Positions 26,101 through 40,600 of a DNA stretch of 64,000 nucleotides are shown here, in pieces. The notes under the pieces are model-generated. The model worked only from the letters and a program-made list of their open reading frames with translations, was not told where the DNA came from and did not search any database. This stretch comes from Atherix ibis. Lineage: Eukaryota > Arthropoda > Insecta > Diptera > Athericidae. The translations under genes and the position numbers were made by a program. The DNA lies in NCBI GenBank assembly GCA_958298945.1, contig OY282608.1, positions 22,173,933 to 22,237,932 of the forward strand, given 5' to 3'. The first letter of the stretch is position 1. Every line of letters begins with the position of its first letter.

Positions 26101-28900
26101 CTAAGTAACCAAAAAGCCAACAAACCAACAAACCAACAAGCCAACAAGCCCACAAACCAACAAACCACCAAGCCAACACACCAACAAACCAACAAACTAA
26201 CAAACCAACAAACCAACAAACCAACAAACCAACAAGCCAATAAACCAACAAACAAATAAACCAACAAACCAAAAAACCAACAAACCAACAAACCAACAAG
26301 CCAACAAACCATGAAACCAACAAACCAACAAACCAAGTAACCAACAAGCCAACAAACCAACAAACCAAAAACCGACAAGCCAACAAACCAACAAACCAAC
26401 AAGCCAACAAACCAACAAACCAACTAACCAACAAACCAAGTAACCAACAAGCCAACAAACCAACAAACCAACAAGCCAACAAGCCAACAAACCAACAAAC
26501 CAACAAACCAACAAACCAACAAACCAAGTAACCAACAAGCCAACAAACCAACAAACCAACAAGCCAACAAGCCAACAAACCAACAAACCAAAAAGCCAAC
26601 AAACCAACAAACCAACAAGCCTACAAACCAACAAACCAAAAACCCCCAAACCAACAAACCAAAAAACCAACAAACCAACAAACCAACAAGCCAACAAACC
26701 AACAAACCAACAAACCAACAAACCCAGTAACCAACAAGCCAACAAACCAACAAACCAAAAACCAACAAGCCAACAAACCAACAAACCAACAAGCCACCAA
26801 ACCAACAAACCAACAAACCAACAAACCAACAAGCCAACAAACTAACAAACCAACAAACCAACAAGCCAACAAACCAACAAACCAACAAACCAAGTTACCA
26901 AAAACCCAACAAACTAACAAACCAACAAGCCAACAAGCCAACAAGCCAACAAACCAACAAAACACCAAGCCAGCAAACCAACAAACCAACAAGCCAACAA
27001 ACCAACAAACCAACAAACCAAAAAACCAACAAACCAACAAACCAACAAACCAACAAACCAACAAACCAACAAGCCAACAAACCAACAAACCAACAAACCA
27101 AGTAACCAAAAGACCAACAAACTAACAAACCAACAAGCCAACAAGCCAACAAACTAACAAGCCAACCAACCAAGTAACCAAAAAGCCAACAATCTAACAA
27201 ACCAAGAAGCCAACAAGCCAACAAGCCAACAAACCAACAAACCAACAAGCCAGCAAACCAACAAACCAACAAACCAACAAACCAACATGCCAACAAACCA
27301 ACAAACTAAGTAACCAACAAGCCAACAAACCAACAAACCAACAAACCAACAAACCAACATGCCAACAAACCAACAAGCCAACAAAGCAACAAACCAACAA
27401 ACCAACAAACCAACAAACCAACAAACCAACAAACTAACAAACCAACAAACCAACAAGCCAACAAACCAACAAGCCAACAAACCAACAAACCAAGTAACCA
27501 AAAAGCCAACAAACTAACAAACCAACAAGCCAACAAGCCAACAAACCAACAAACCAACAAAGCAACAAGCCAACAAGCCAACAAATCAATAAACCAAAAA
27601 ACCAACAAACCAACAAACCAACAAACCAACAAACCAACAAACCAACAAGCCAACAAGCCAACAAACCAACAAACCAACAAACCAACTAGCCAACAAACCA
27701 ACAAGCCAACAAACCAACAAACCAACAAACCAACAAGCCAACAAACCAACAAGCCAACAAGCCAACAAACCAACAAACCAACAAAGCAACAAACAAAAAA
27801 ACCAACAATGCAAAAAACCAACAAACCAACAAACCATCAAACGAACAAAGCAACAAGCCAACAAGCCAACAAACCAACAAGCCTACAAACCAACAAACCA
27901 ACAAGCCAACAAGCCCACAAACCAACAAACCAACAAACCAACAAGCCAACAAACCAACAAACCAACAAGCCAACAAACCAACAAACCAAAAACCGACAAG
28001 CCAACAAACCAACAAGCCAACAAACCAACAAGCTAACAAACCAACAAATGAACTAACCAACAAACCAACAAGCCAACAAGCCAACAAACCAACAAACCAA
28101 CAAACCAACAAACCAACAAACTAAGTAACCAACAAGCCAACAAACCAACAAACCAACAAGCCAACAAACCAACAAACCAACAAACCAACTAACCAACAAG
28201 CCAACAAACCAACAAACAAATAAACCAACAAACCAAAAAACCAACAAACCAACAAACCAACAAACCAACAAACCAACAAACCAACAAACCAACAAACCAA
28301 GTAACCAACAAGCCAACAAACCAACAAACCAACAAACCAACAAGCCAACAAGCCAACAAACCAACAAACCAACAAGCCAACAAACCAACAAACCAACAAG
28401 CCTACAAACCAACAAACCAAAAACCCCCAAACCAACAAACCAAAAAACCAACAAACCAACAAACCAACAAACCAACAAACCAACAAACCAACAAACCCAC
28501 AAGCCAACAAACCAACAAACCAACAAACCAACAAGCCAACAAACCAACAAACAAATAAACCAACAAACCAACAAACCAACAAACCAACAAACCAAAAAAC
28601 CAAAAAACCAACAAACCAACAAGCCAACAAGCCAACAAACCAACAAACTAACAAACCAACAAACGAATAAATCAACAAACCAGCACACTAAGTAACCAAC
28701 AAGCCAACAAACCAACAAACCAACAAGCCAACAAGCCCACAAACCAACAAACCAACAAACCAACAAACCAACAAACCAACAAACCAACAAACCAACAAAC
28801 TAACAAACCAACAAACCAACAAACCAACAAACCAACAAACTAACAAGCCAATAAACCAACAAACAAATAAACCAACAAACCAACAAACCAAAAAACCAAC
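25400..28900 (+). repeat. Long-range duplication, left copy (partner about 39.4-42.85 kb)
   Basis: Ordered landmarks here recur about 14.0 kb to the right. Three consecutive register slips at 26,365, 26,636 and 26,755 match slips at 40,373, 40,644 and 40,763, each exactly 14,008 bp away. Other pairs: ACAATAC 25,593/39,560; CGAACTAA 26,079/40,078; CCAAAAGA 27,112/41,142; GCCTAC 28,401/42,281; CCAGCACA 28,679/42,568. Offsets drift from 13,881 to 14,030 bp through whole-unit indels and a few single-base slips. Confidence 0.82.
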
Positions 28901-31060
28901 AAACCAACAAACCAACAAGCCAACAAACCAACAAACCAACAAACCAACAAACCAACAAACCAAGTAACCAACAAGCCAACAAACCAACAAACCAAAAACC
29001 GACAAGCCAACAAACCAACAAGCCAACAAACCAACAAGCTAACAAACCAACAAACGAACTAACCAACAAACCAACAAACCAACAAGCCAACAAGCCAACA
29101 AACCAACAAACCAACAAACCAACAAACCAACAAACTAAGTAACGAACAAGCCAACAAACCAACAAACCAACAAGCCAACAAGCCAACAAGCCAACAAACC
29201 AACAAAACAACAAGCCAGCAAACCAACAAACCAACAAGCCAACAAACCAACAAACCAACAAACCAAAAAACCAACAAACCAACAAACCAACAAAACAACA
29301 AACCAACAAACCAACAAGCCAACAAACCAACAAACCAACAAACCAACAAACCAAGTAACCAAAAGACCAACAAACTAACAAACCAACAAGCCAACAAGCC
29401 AACAAACCAACAAGCCAACCAACCAAGTAACCAAAAAGCCAACAAACTAACAAACCAACAAGCCAACAAGCCAACAAGCCAACAAACCAACAAACCAACA
29501 AACCAACAAGCCAGCAAACCAACAAACCAACAAACCAACAAACCAACAAACCAACAAACCAACAAGCCAACAAGCCAACAAACCAACAAACTAACAAACC
29601 AACAAACCAACAAGCCAACAAACCAACAAGCCAACAAAGCAACAAACCAACAAACCAACAAACCAACAAACCAACAAACCAACAAGCCAACAAGCCAACA
29701 AACCAACAAACTAACAAACCAACAAACCAACAAGCCAACAAACCAACAAGCCAACAAACCAACAAACCAACAAACCAAGTAACCAAAAAGCCAACAAACT
29801 AACAAACCAACAAGCCAATAAGCCAACAAACCAACAAACCAACAAAGCAACAAACCAACAAACCAACATGCCAACAAACCAACAAGCCAACAAAGCAACA
29901 AACCAACAAACCAACAAACCAACAAACCAACAAACCAACAAGCCAACAAGCCAACAAACCAACAAACTAACAAACCAACAAACCAACAAGCCAACAAACC
30001 AACAAGCCAACAAACCAACAAACCAACAAACCAAGTAACCAAAAAGCCAACAAACTAACAAACCAACAAGCCAATAAGCCAACAAACCAACAAACCAACA
30101 AAGCAACAAGCCAACAAGCCAACAAATCAATAAACCAAAAAACCAACAAACCAACAAACCAACAAACCAACAAACCAACAAACCAACAAACCAACAAGCC
30201 AACAAGCCAACAAACCAACAAACCAACAAATCAACAAGCCAACAAACCAACAAACCAACAAACCAACAAACCAACAAACCAACAAGCCAACAAACCAACA
30301 AGCCAACAAGCCAACAAACCAACAAACCAACAAAGCAACAAACCAAAAAACCAACAATCCAAAAACCAACAAACCATCAAACGAACAAAGCAACAAGCCA
30401 ACAAGCCAACAAACCAACAAGCCAACAAACCAACAAACCAACAAGCCAACAAGCCAACAAACCAACAAACCAACAAACCAACAAACCAACAAACCAACAA
30501 ACCAACAAACCAACAAGCCAACAAACCAACAAACCAAAAACCGAAAAGCCAACAAACCAACAAGCCAACAAACCAACAAGCTAACAAACCAACAAACGAA
30601 CTAACCAACAAACCAACAAGCCAACAAGCCAACAAACCAACAAACCAACAAACCAACAAACCAACAAACTACGTAACCAACAAGCCAACAAACCAACAAA
30701 CCAACAAGCCAACAAACCAACAAACCAACAAACCAACTAACCAACAAGCCAACAAACCAACAAACAAATAAACCAACAAACCAAAAAACCAACAAACCAA
30801 CAAACCAACAAACCAACAAACCAACAAACCAAGTAACCAACAAGCCAAAAAACCAACAAACCAACAAACCAACAAACCAACAAACCAACAAGCCAATAAA
30901 CCAACAAACAAATACACCAACAAACCAAAAAACCAACAAACCAACAAGCCAACAAGCCAACAAACCAACAAACCAACAAACCAACAAACCAACAAACTAA
31001 GTAACCAACAAGCCAACAAATTAACAAACCAACAAGCCAACAAACCAACAAACCAACAAA
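26100..31060 (+). repeat. Mixed mid-left block
   Basis: This is octamer array with landmarks of the middle family: GCCTAC (26,610; 27,880; 28,401), the C5 variant CCCCCAAAC (26,643; 28,424), CCCAGTAA (26,724), CCAAAAGA (27,112; 29,352), CCAACATG (27,286; 27,360; 29,867), TCAATAAA (27,585; 30,126), CCAAAAA before CCG (27,986; 28,992; 30,534) and CCATCAAA (27,836; 30,374). Copies are less regularly spaced than in HOR-1 or HOR-2. The left part takes part in the 14 kb duplication. No gene is seen. Confidence 0.7.
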
Positions 31061-34000
31061 CCAACAAACCAACTAACCAACAAGCCAACAAACCAACAAA
31101 CAAATAAACCAACAAATCAAAAAACCAACAAACCAACAAACCAACAAACCAACAAACCAACAAACCAACAAACCAAGTAACCAACAAGCCAACAAACCAA
31201 CAAACCAACAAGCCTACAAACCAACAAACCAAAAACCCCCAAACCAACAAACCAAAAAACCAACAAACCAACAAACCAACAAACCAACAAACCAACAAAC
31301 AAACAAACCCAGTAACCAACAAGCCAACAAACCAACAAACCAAAAACCAACAAGCCAACAAACCAACAAACCAACAAGCCACCAAACCAACAAACCAACA
31401 AACCAACAAACCAACAAGCCAACAAACTAACAAACCAACAAACCAACAAGCCAACAAACCAACAAACCAACAAACCAAGTTACCAAAAAGCCAAGAAACT
31501 AACAAACCAACAAGCCAACAAGCCAACATGCCAACAAACCAACAAACCAACAAGCCAGCAAACCAACAAACCAACAAGCCAACAAACCAACAAACCAACA
31601 AACCAAAAAACCAATAAACCAACAAACCAACAAACCAACAAACCAACAAACCAACAAGCCAACAAACCAACAAACCAACAAGCCAACAAACCAAGTAACC
31701 AAAAGACCAACAAACTAACAAACCAACAAGCCAACAAGCCAACAAACCAACAAGCCAACCAACCAAGTAACCAAAAAGCCAACAAACTAACAAACCAACA
31801 AGCCAACAAGCCAACAAGCCAACAAACCAACAAACCAACAAGCCAGCAAACTAACAAACCAACAAGCCAACAAACCAACAAACCAAAAAACCAACATGCC
31901 AACAAACCAACAAACTAAGTAACCAACAAGCCAACAAACCAACAAACCAACAAACCAACAAACCAACATTCCAAAAAACCAACAAGCCAACAAAGCAACA
32001 AACCAACAAACCAACAAACAAACAAACCAACAAACCAACAAGCCAATAAGCCAACAAACTAACAAACCAACAAGCCAACAAGCCAACAAACCAACAAACC
32101 AACAAAGCAACAAGCCAACAAGCCAACAAATCAACAAACCAAAAAACCAACAAACCAACAAACCAACAAACCAACAAACCAACAAACCAACAAGCCAACA
32201 AGCCAACAAACCAACAAACCAACAAACCAACAAGCCAACAAACCAACAAGCCAACAAACCAACAAACCAACAAACCAACAAACCAACAAACCAACAAGCC
32301 AACAAGCCAACAAACCAACAAACCAACAAAGCAACAAACAAAAAACCAACAAACCAAAAAACCAACAAACCGTCAAACGAACAAAGCAACAAGCCAACAA
32401 GCCAACAAACCAACAAACCAACAAGCCAACAAACCAACAAACCAACAAGCGAACAAGCCAACAAACCAACAAACCAACAAACCAAGAAGCCAACAAACCA
32501 ACAAACCAACAAGCCAACAAACCAACAAACCAACAAACCAACAAGCCAACAAGCCAACAAACCAACCAACCAACAAGCCAACAAACCAACAAACCAACAA
32601 ACCAACAAACCAACAAACCAACATGCCAACAAACCAACAAACTAAGTAACCAACAAGCCAACAAACCAACAAACCAACAAGCCAACAAGCCAACAAACCA
32701 ACAAACCAACAAACCAACAAACCAAGTAACCAACAAACCAAAAAACCATCAAACGAACAAAGCAACAAACCAACAAACCAAAAAACCAACAATCCAACAA
32801 ACCAACAAACCAACAAACCAAAAAACCAAGAAACCAACAAACCAACAAACCAACAAATCAACAAACCAACAAGCCAACAAGCCGAAAAACCAACAAACTA
32901 AGTAACCAACAAGCCAACAAACCAACAAACCAACAAACCAACATGCCAACAAACCAACAAGCCAACAAAGCAACAAACCAACAAACCAACAAACCAACAA
33001 ACCAACAAACCAACAAGCCAACAAGCCAACAAACCAACAAACCAACAAAGCAACAATCCAACAAGCCAACAAATCAACAAACCAACAAGCCTACAAACCA
33101 ACAAACCAACAAGCCAACAAGCCAACAAACCAATAAACCAACAAACCAACAAGCCAACAAACCAACAAACCAACAAGCAAACAAACCAACAAACCAACAA
33201 GCCAACAAACCAACAAACCAACAAACCAAAAACCCAACAAACCAACAAACCAACAAACCAATAAACCAACAAACCAACAAGCCAACAAGCCAACAAACCA
33301 ACCAACCAACAAGCCAACAAACCAACAAGCCAACAAACCAACAAACCAACAAACCAACAAGCCAACAAACCAACAAGCCAACAAGCCAACAAACCAACAA
33401 ACCAACAAAGCAACAAACCAAAAAACCAACAAACCAAAAAACCAACAAACCAACAAACCATCAAACGAACAAAGCAACAAGCCAACAAGCCAACAAACCA
33501 ACAAACCAACAAGCCAACAAACCAACAAACCAACAAGCCAACAAGCCAACAAACCAACAAACCAACAAACCAACAAGCCAACAAACCAACAAACCAACAA
33601 GCCAACAAACCAACAAACCAACAAACCAACAAGCAAACAAGCTAACAAACCAACAAACCAACAAGCCAACAAACCAACGAACCAACAAGCCAACAAACCA
33701 ACAAACCAACAAACCAACATGCCAACAAACCAACAAACTAAGTAACCAACAAGCCAACAAACCAACAAACCAACAAGCCAACAAGCCAACAAACCAACAA
33801 ACCAACAAACCAACATACCAACAAACCAAGTAACCAACAAACCAAAAAACCATCAAACGAACAAAGCAACAATACAACAAACCAAAAAACCAACAAGCCA
33901 ACAAACCAACAAACAAATAAACCAACAAACCAACAAACAAATAAACCAACAAACCAACAAACCAACAAACCAACAAACCAACAAAACAACAAACCAAAAA

Positions 34001-37000
34001 ACCAACAAACCAACAAACTAACAAGCCAACAAGCCAACAAACCAACAAGCCAACAAACCAACAAACCAACAAACCAACAAGGCAACAAACCAACAAACCA
34101 ACAAACCAACAAACCAACAAGCCAACAAACCAACAAATAAATAAACAAACAAACCAAAAAACCAACAAACCAACAAACCAACAAACCAACAAACCAACAA
34201 ACCCACAAGCCAACAAACCAACAAACCAACAAACCAACAAGCCCACAAACCAACAAACAAATAAACTAACAAACCAACAAACCAACAAACCAACAAACCA
34301 AAAAACCAAAAAACCAACAAACCAACAAGCCAACAAGCCAACAAACCAACAAACTAAGAAACCAACAAACGAACTAATCAACAAACCAGCAAACTAAGTA
34401 ACCAACAAGCCAACAAACCAACAAACCAACAAGCCAACAAGCCCACAAACCAACAAACCACCAAGCCAACAAACCAACAAACCAACAAACTAACAAACCA
34501 ACAAACCAACAAACCAACAAACCAGCAAGCCAATAAACCAACAAGCCAACAAACCAACAAACAAATAAACCGACAAACCAAAAAACCAACAAACCAACAA
34601 ACCAACAAACCAACAAACCAACAAACCAACAAATTAACAAACCAAGTAACCAACAAGCCAACAAACCAACAAACCAACAAGCCAACAAGCCAACAAACCA
34701 ACAAACCAACAAGCCAACAAACCAACAAACCAACAAGCCTACAAACCAACAAACCAAAAACCCCCAAACCAACAAACCAAAAAACCAACAAACCAACAAA
34801 CCAACAAGCCAACAAACCAACAAACCAACAAACCAACAAACCCAGTAACCAACAAGCCAACAAACCAACAAACCAAAAACCAACAAGCCAACAAACCAAC
34901 AAACCAACAAGCCACCAAACCAACAAACCAACAAACCAACAAACCAACAAGCCAACAAACTAACAAACCAACAAACCAACAAGCCAACAAACCAACAAAC
35001 CAACAAACCAAGTTACCAAAAAGCCAACAAACTAACAAACCAACAAGCCAACAAACCAACAAACCAAAAAACCAACATGCTAACAAACCAACAAACTAAG
35101 TAACCAACAAGCCAACAAACCAACAAACCAACAAACCAACAAACCAACATGCCAAAAAACCAGCAAGCCAACAAAGCAACAAACCAACAAACCAACAAAC
35201 CAACAAACCAACAAACCAACAAGCCAACAAGCCAACAAACAAACAAACTAACAAACCAACAAACCAACAAGCCAACAAACCAACAAGCCAACAAACCAAC
35301 AAACCAACAAACCAAGTAACCAAAAAGCCAACAAACTAACAAACCAACAAGCCAACAAGCCAACAAACCAACAAACCAACAAAGCAACAAGCCAACAAGC
35401 CAACAAATCAACAAACCAAAAAACCAACAAACCAACAAACCAACAAACCAACAAACCAACAAACCAACAAGCCAACAAGCCAACAAACCAACAAACCAAC
35501 AAACCAACAAGCCAACAAACCAACAAGCCAACAAACCAACAAACCAACAAACCAACAAGCCAACAAACCAACAAGCCAACAAGCCAACAAACCAACAAAC
35601 CAACAAAGCAACAAACCAAAAAACCAACAAACCAAAAAACCAACAAACCGTCAAACGAACAAAGCAACAAGCCAACAAGCCAACAAACCAACAAAACAAC
35701 AAGCCAACAAACCAACAAACCAACAAGCGAACAAGCCAACAAACCAACAAACCAACAAACCAAGAAGCCAACAAACCAACAAACCAACAAGCCAACAAAC
35801 CAACAAACCAACAAACCAACAAACCAACAAGCCAACAAGCCAACAAACCAACCAACCAACAAGCCAACAAACCAACAAACCAACAAACCAACAAACCAAC
35901 AAACCAACATGCCAACAAACCAACAAACTAAGTAACCAACAAACCAACAAACCAACAAACCAACAAGCCAACAAGCCAACAAACCAACAAACCAACAAAC
36001 CAACAAACCAAGTAACCAACAAACCAAAAAACCATCAAACGAACAAAGCAACAAACCAACAAACCAAAAAACCAACAATCCAACAAACCAACAAACCAAC
36101 AAACCAAAAAACCAAGAAACCAACAAACCAACAAACCAACAAATCAACAAACCAACAAGCCAACAAGCCGAAAAACCAACAAACTAAGTAACCAACAAGC
36201 CAACAAACCAACAAACCAACAAACCAACATGCCAACAAACCAACAAGCCAACAAAGCAACAAACCAACAAACCAACAAACCAACAAACCAACAAACCAAC
36301 AAGCCAACAAGCCAACAAACCAACAAACCAACAAAGCAACAATCCAACAAGCCAACAAATCAACAAACCAACAAGCCTACAAACCAACAAACCAACAGGC
36401 CAACAAGCCAACAAAGCAATAAACCAACAAACCAACAAGCCAACAAACCAACAAACCAACAAGCAAACAAACCAACAAACCAACAAACCAACAAGCCAAC
36501 AAACCAACAAACCAACAAACCAAAAACCCAACAAACCAACAAACCAACAAACCAATAAACCAACAAACCAACAAGCCAACAAGCCAACAAACCAACCAAC
36601 CAACAAGCCAACAAACCAACAAGCCAACAAACCAACAAACCAACAAACCAACAAGCCAACAAACCAACAAGCCAACAAGCCAACAAACCAACAAACCAAC
36701 AAAGCAACAAACCAAAAAACCAACAAACCAAAAAACCAACAAACCAACAAACCATCAAACGAACAAAGCAACAAGCCAACAAGCCAACAAACCAACAAAC
36801 CAACAAGCCAACAAACCAACAAACCAACAAGCCAACAAGCCAACAAACCAACAAACCAACAACCCAACAAGCCAACAAACCAACAAACCAACAAGCCAAC
36901 AAACCAACAAACCAACAAACCAACAAGCAAACAAGCCAACAAACCAACAAACCAACAAGCCAACAAACCAACGAACCAACAAGCCAACAAACCAACAAAC

Positions 37001-37679
37001 CAACAAACCAACATGCCAACAAACCAACAAACTAAGTAACCAACAAGCCAACAAACCAACAAACCAACAAGCCAACAAGCCAACAAACCAACAAACCAAC
37101 AAACCAACATACCAACAAACCAAGTAACCAACAAACCAAAAAACCATCAAACGAACAAAGCAACAATACAACAAACCAAAAAACCAACAAGCCAACAAAC
37201 CAACAAACAAATAAACCAACAAACCAACAAACAAATAAACCAACAAACCAACAAACCAACAAACCAACAAACCAACAAACCAACAAACCAACAAACCAAC
37301 AAACCAAAAAACCAACAAACCAACAAACTAACAAGCCAACAAGCCAACAAACCAACAAGCCAACAAACCAACAAACCAACAAACCAACAAGGCAACAAAC
37401 CAACAAACCAACAAACCAACAAACCAACAAGCCAACAAACCAACAAATAAATAAACAAACAAACCAAAAAACCAACAAACCAACAAACCAACAAACCAAC
37501 AAACCAACAAACCCACAAGCCAACAAACCAACAAACCAACAAACCAACAAGCCCACAAACCAACAAACAAATAAACTAACAAACCAACAAACCAACAAAC
37601 CAACAAACCAAAAAACCAAAAAACCAACAAACCAACAAGCCAACAAGCCAACAAACCAACAAACTAAGAAACCAACAAA
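31060..37679 (+). repeat. HOR-2 tandem pair, period about 3.3 kb
   Basis: Landmarks run in the same order twice: GCCTAC (31,212; 34,738), C5 variant (31,236; 34,761), CCCAGTAA, CCACCAAA (31,379; 34,913), CCAAGTTA (31,475; 35,010), CCGTCAAA (32,371; 35,649), CCGAAAAA (32,881; 36,167), GCCTAC (33,089; 36,375), CCATCAAA (33,455; 36,751), CATACC (33,811; 37,107), ACAATAC (33,870; 37,164), AAATAAAT (34,138; 37,446) and CGAACTAA (34,370; 37,680). Offsets in the second half rise 3,278, 3,286, 3,286, 3,310, always by multiples of 8. In the first part they are larger (about 3,525), so the first copy has lost a segment there. The second copy is the better reference. Confidence 0.85.
34370..34401 (+). 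repeat. Type example of the right-half marker module (CGAACTAA, TCAACAAA, CCAGCAAA, CTAAGTAA)
   Basis: CGAACTAA (34,370-34,377), TCAACAAA (34,378-34,385), CCAGCAAA (34,386-34,393) and CTAAGTAA (34,394-34,401) form the module. In the left-half form the third unit is TCAACAAA instead. The CCAGCAAA form begins near 26,079, 28,664, 34,370, 37,680, 40,078, 42,553, 45,246, 47,517, 48,867 and 54,855, and is not seen left of 26 kb. The third unit therefore diagnoses array position. Confidence 0.83.
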
Positions 37680-40600
37680 CGAACTAATCAACAAACCAGC
37701 AAACTAAGTAACCAACAAGCCAACAAACCAACAAACCAACAAGCCAACAAGCCCACAAACCAACAAACCACCAAGCCAACAAACCAACAAACCAACAAAC
37801 TAACAAACCAACAAACCAACAAACCAACAAACCAACAAACCAGCAAGCCAATAAACCAACAAGCCAACAAACCAACAAACAAATAAACCAACAAACCAAA
37901 AAACCAACAAACCAACAAACCAACAAACCAACAAACCAACAAACCAACAAATTAACAAACCAAGTAACCAACAAGCCAACAAACCAACAAACCAACAAGC
38001 CAACAAGCCAACAAACTAACAAACCAACAAGCCAACAAACCAACAAACCAACAAGCCTACAAACCAACAAACCAAAAACCCCCAAACCAACAAACCAAAA
38101 AACCAACAAACCAACAAACCAACAAGCCAACAAACCAACAAACCAACAAACCAACAAACCCAGTAACCAACAAGCCAACAAACCAACAAACCAAAAACCA
38201 ACAAGCCAACAAACCAACAAACCAACAAGCCACCAAACCAACAAACCAACAAACCAACAAACCAACAAACCAACAAGCCAACAAACTAACAAACCAACAA
38301 ACCAACAAGCCAACAAACCAACAAACCAACAAACCAAGTTATCAAAAAGCCAACAAACTAACAAACCAACAAGCCAACAAGCCAACAAGCCAACAAACCA
38401 ACAAACCAACAAGCCAGCAAACCAACAAACCAACAAGCAAACAAACCAACAAACCAAAAAACCAACAAACCAACAAACCAACAAACCAACAAACCAACAA
38501 ACCAACAAACCAACAAGCCAACAAACCAACAAACCAACAAACCAACAAACCAAGTAACCAAAAGACCAACAAACTAACAAACCAACAAGCCAACAAGCCA
38601 ACAAACCAACAAGCCAACCAACCAAGTAACCAAAAAGCCAACAAACTAACAAACCAACAAGCCAACAAGCCAACAAGCCAACAAACCAACAAACCAACAA
38701 GCCAGCAAACCAACAAACCAACAAACCAACAAACTAAGTAACCAACAAGCCAACAAACCAACAAACCAACAAACCAACAAACCAACATGCCAACAAACCA
38801 GCAAGCCAACAAAGCAACAAACCACCAAACCAACAAACCAACAAACCAACAAACCAACAAACCAACAAGCCAACAAGCCAACAAACCAACAAACTAACAA
38901 ACCAACAAACCAACAAGCCAACAAACCAACAAGCCAACAAACCAACAAACCAAGTAACCAAAAAGCCAACAAACTAACAAACCAACAAGCCAACAAGCCA
39001 ACAAACCAACAAACCAACAAAGCAACAAGCCAACAAGCCAACAAATCAATAAACCAAAAAACCAACAAACCAACAAACCAACAAACCAACAAACCAACAA
39101 ACCAACAAGCCAACAAGCCAACAAACCAACAAAGCAACAAACCAACAAGCCAACAAACCAACAAACCAAAAACCAACAAGCCAACAAACCAACAAACCAA
39201 CAAGCCAACAAACCAACAAACCAACTAACCAACAAGCCAACAAACCAACAAACAAATAAACCAACAAACCAAAAAACCAACAAACCAACAAACCAACAAA
39301 CCAACAAACCAACAAACCAAGTAACCAACAAGCCAACAAACCAACAAACCAACAAGCCAACAAACCAACGAACCAACAAGCCAACAAACCAACAAACCAA
39401 CAAACCAACATGCCAACAAACCAACAAACTAAGTAACCAACAAGCCAACAAACCAACAAACCAACAAGCCAACAAGCCAACAAACCAACAAACCAACAAA
39501 CCAACATACCAACAAACCAAGTAACCAACAAACCAAAAAACCATCAAACGAACAAAGCAACAATACAACAAACCAAAAAACCAACAAGCCAACAAACCAA
39601 CAAACAAATAAACCAACAAACCAACAAACAAATAAACCAACAAACCAACAAACCAACAAACCAACAAACCAACAAACCAACAAACCAACAAACCAAAAAA
39701 CCAACAAACCAACAAACTAACAAGCCAACAAGCCAACAAACCAACAAGCCAACAAACCAACAAACCAACAAACCAACAAGGCAACAAACCAACAAACCAA
39801 CAAACCAACAAACCAACAAGCCAACAAACCAACAAATAAATAAACAAACAAACCAAAAAACCAACAAACCAACAAACCAACAAACCAACAAACCAACAAA
39901 CCAACAAACCCACAAGCCAACAAACCAACAAACCAACAAACCAACAAGCCAACAAACCAACAAACAAATAAACCAACAAACCAACAAACCAACAAACCAA
40001 CAAACCAAAAAACCAAAAAACCAACAAACCAACAAGCCAACAAGCCAACAAACCAACAAACTAAGAAACCAACAAACGAACTAATCAACAAACCAGCAAA
40101 CTAAGTAACCAACAAGCCAACAAACCAACAAACCAACAAGCCAACAAGCCCACAAACCAACAAACCACCAAGCCAACAAACCAACAAACCAACAAACTAA
40201 CAAACCAACAAACCAACAAACCAACAAACCAACAAGCCAATAAACCAACAAACAAATAAACCAACAAACCAAAAAACCAACAAACCAACAAACCAACAAG
40301 CCAACAAACCAACAAACCAACAAACCAACAAACCAACAAACCAAGTAACCAACAAGCCAACAAACCAACAAACCAAAAACCGACAAGCCAACAAACCAAC
40401 AAACCAACAAGCCAACAAACCAACAAACCAACTAACCAACAAGCCAACAAACCAACAAACAAATAAACCAACAAACCAAAAAACCAACAAACCAACAAAC
40501 CAACAAACCAACAAACCAACAAACCAACAAACCAAGTAACCAACAAGCCAACAAACCAACAAACCAACAAGCCAACAAGCCAACAAACCAACAAACCAAC

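Noticed and set aside
32943..33833. + strand reading frame of about 296 residues rich in N, Q, T, K and P
   Set aside because: It is a direct translation of CCAACAAA units. It ends at a CCAAGTAA unit, and equivalent frames occur on the other strand and phases. Low-complexity artefact.
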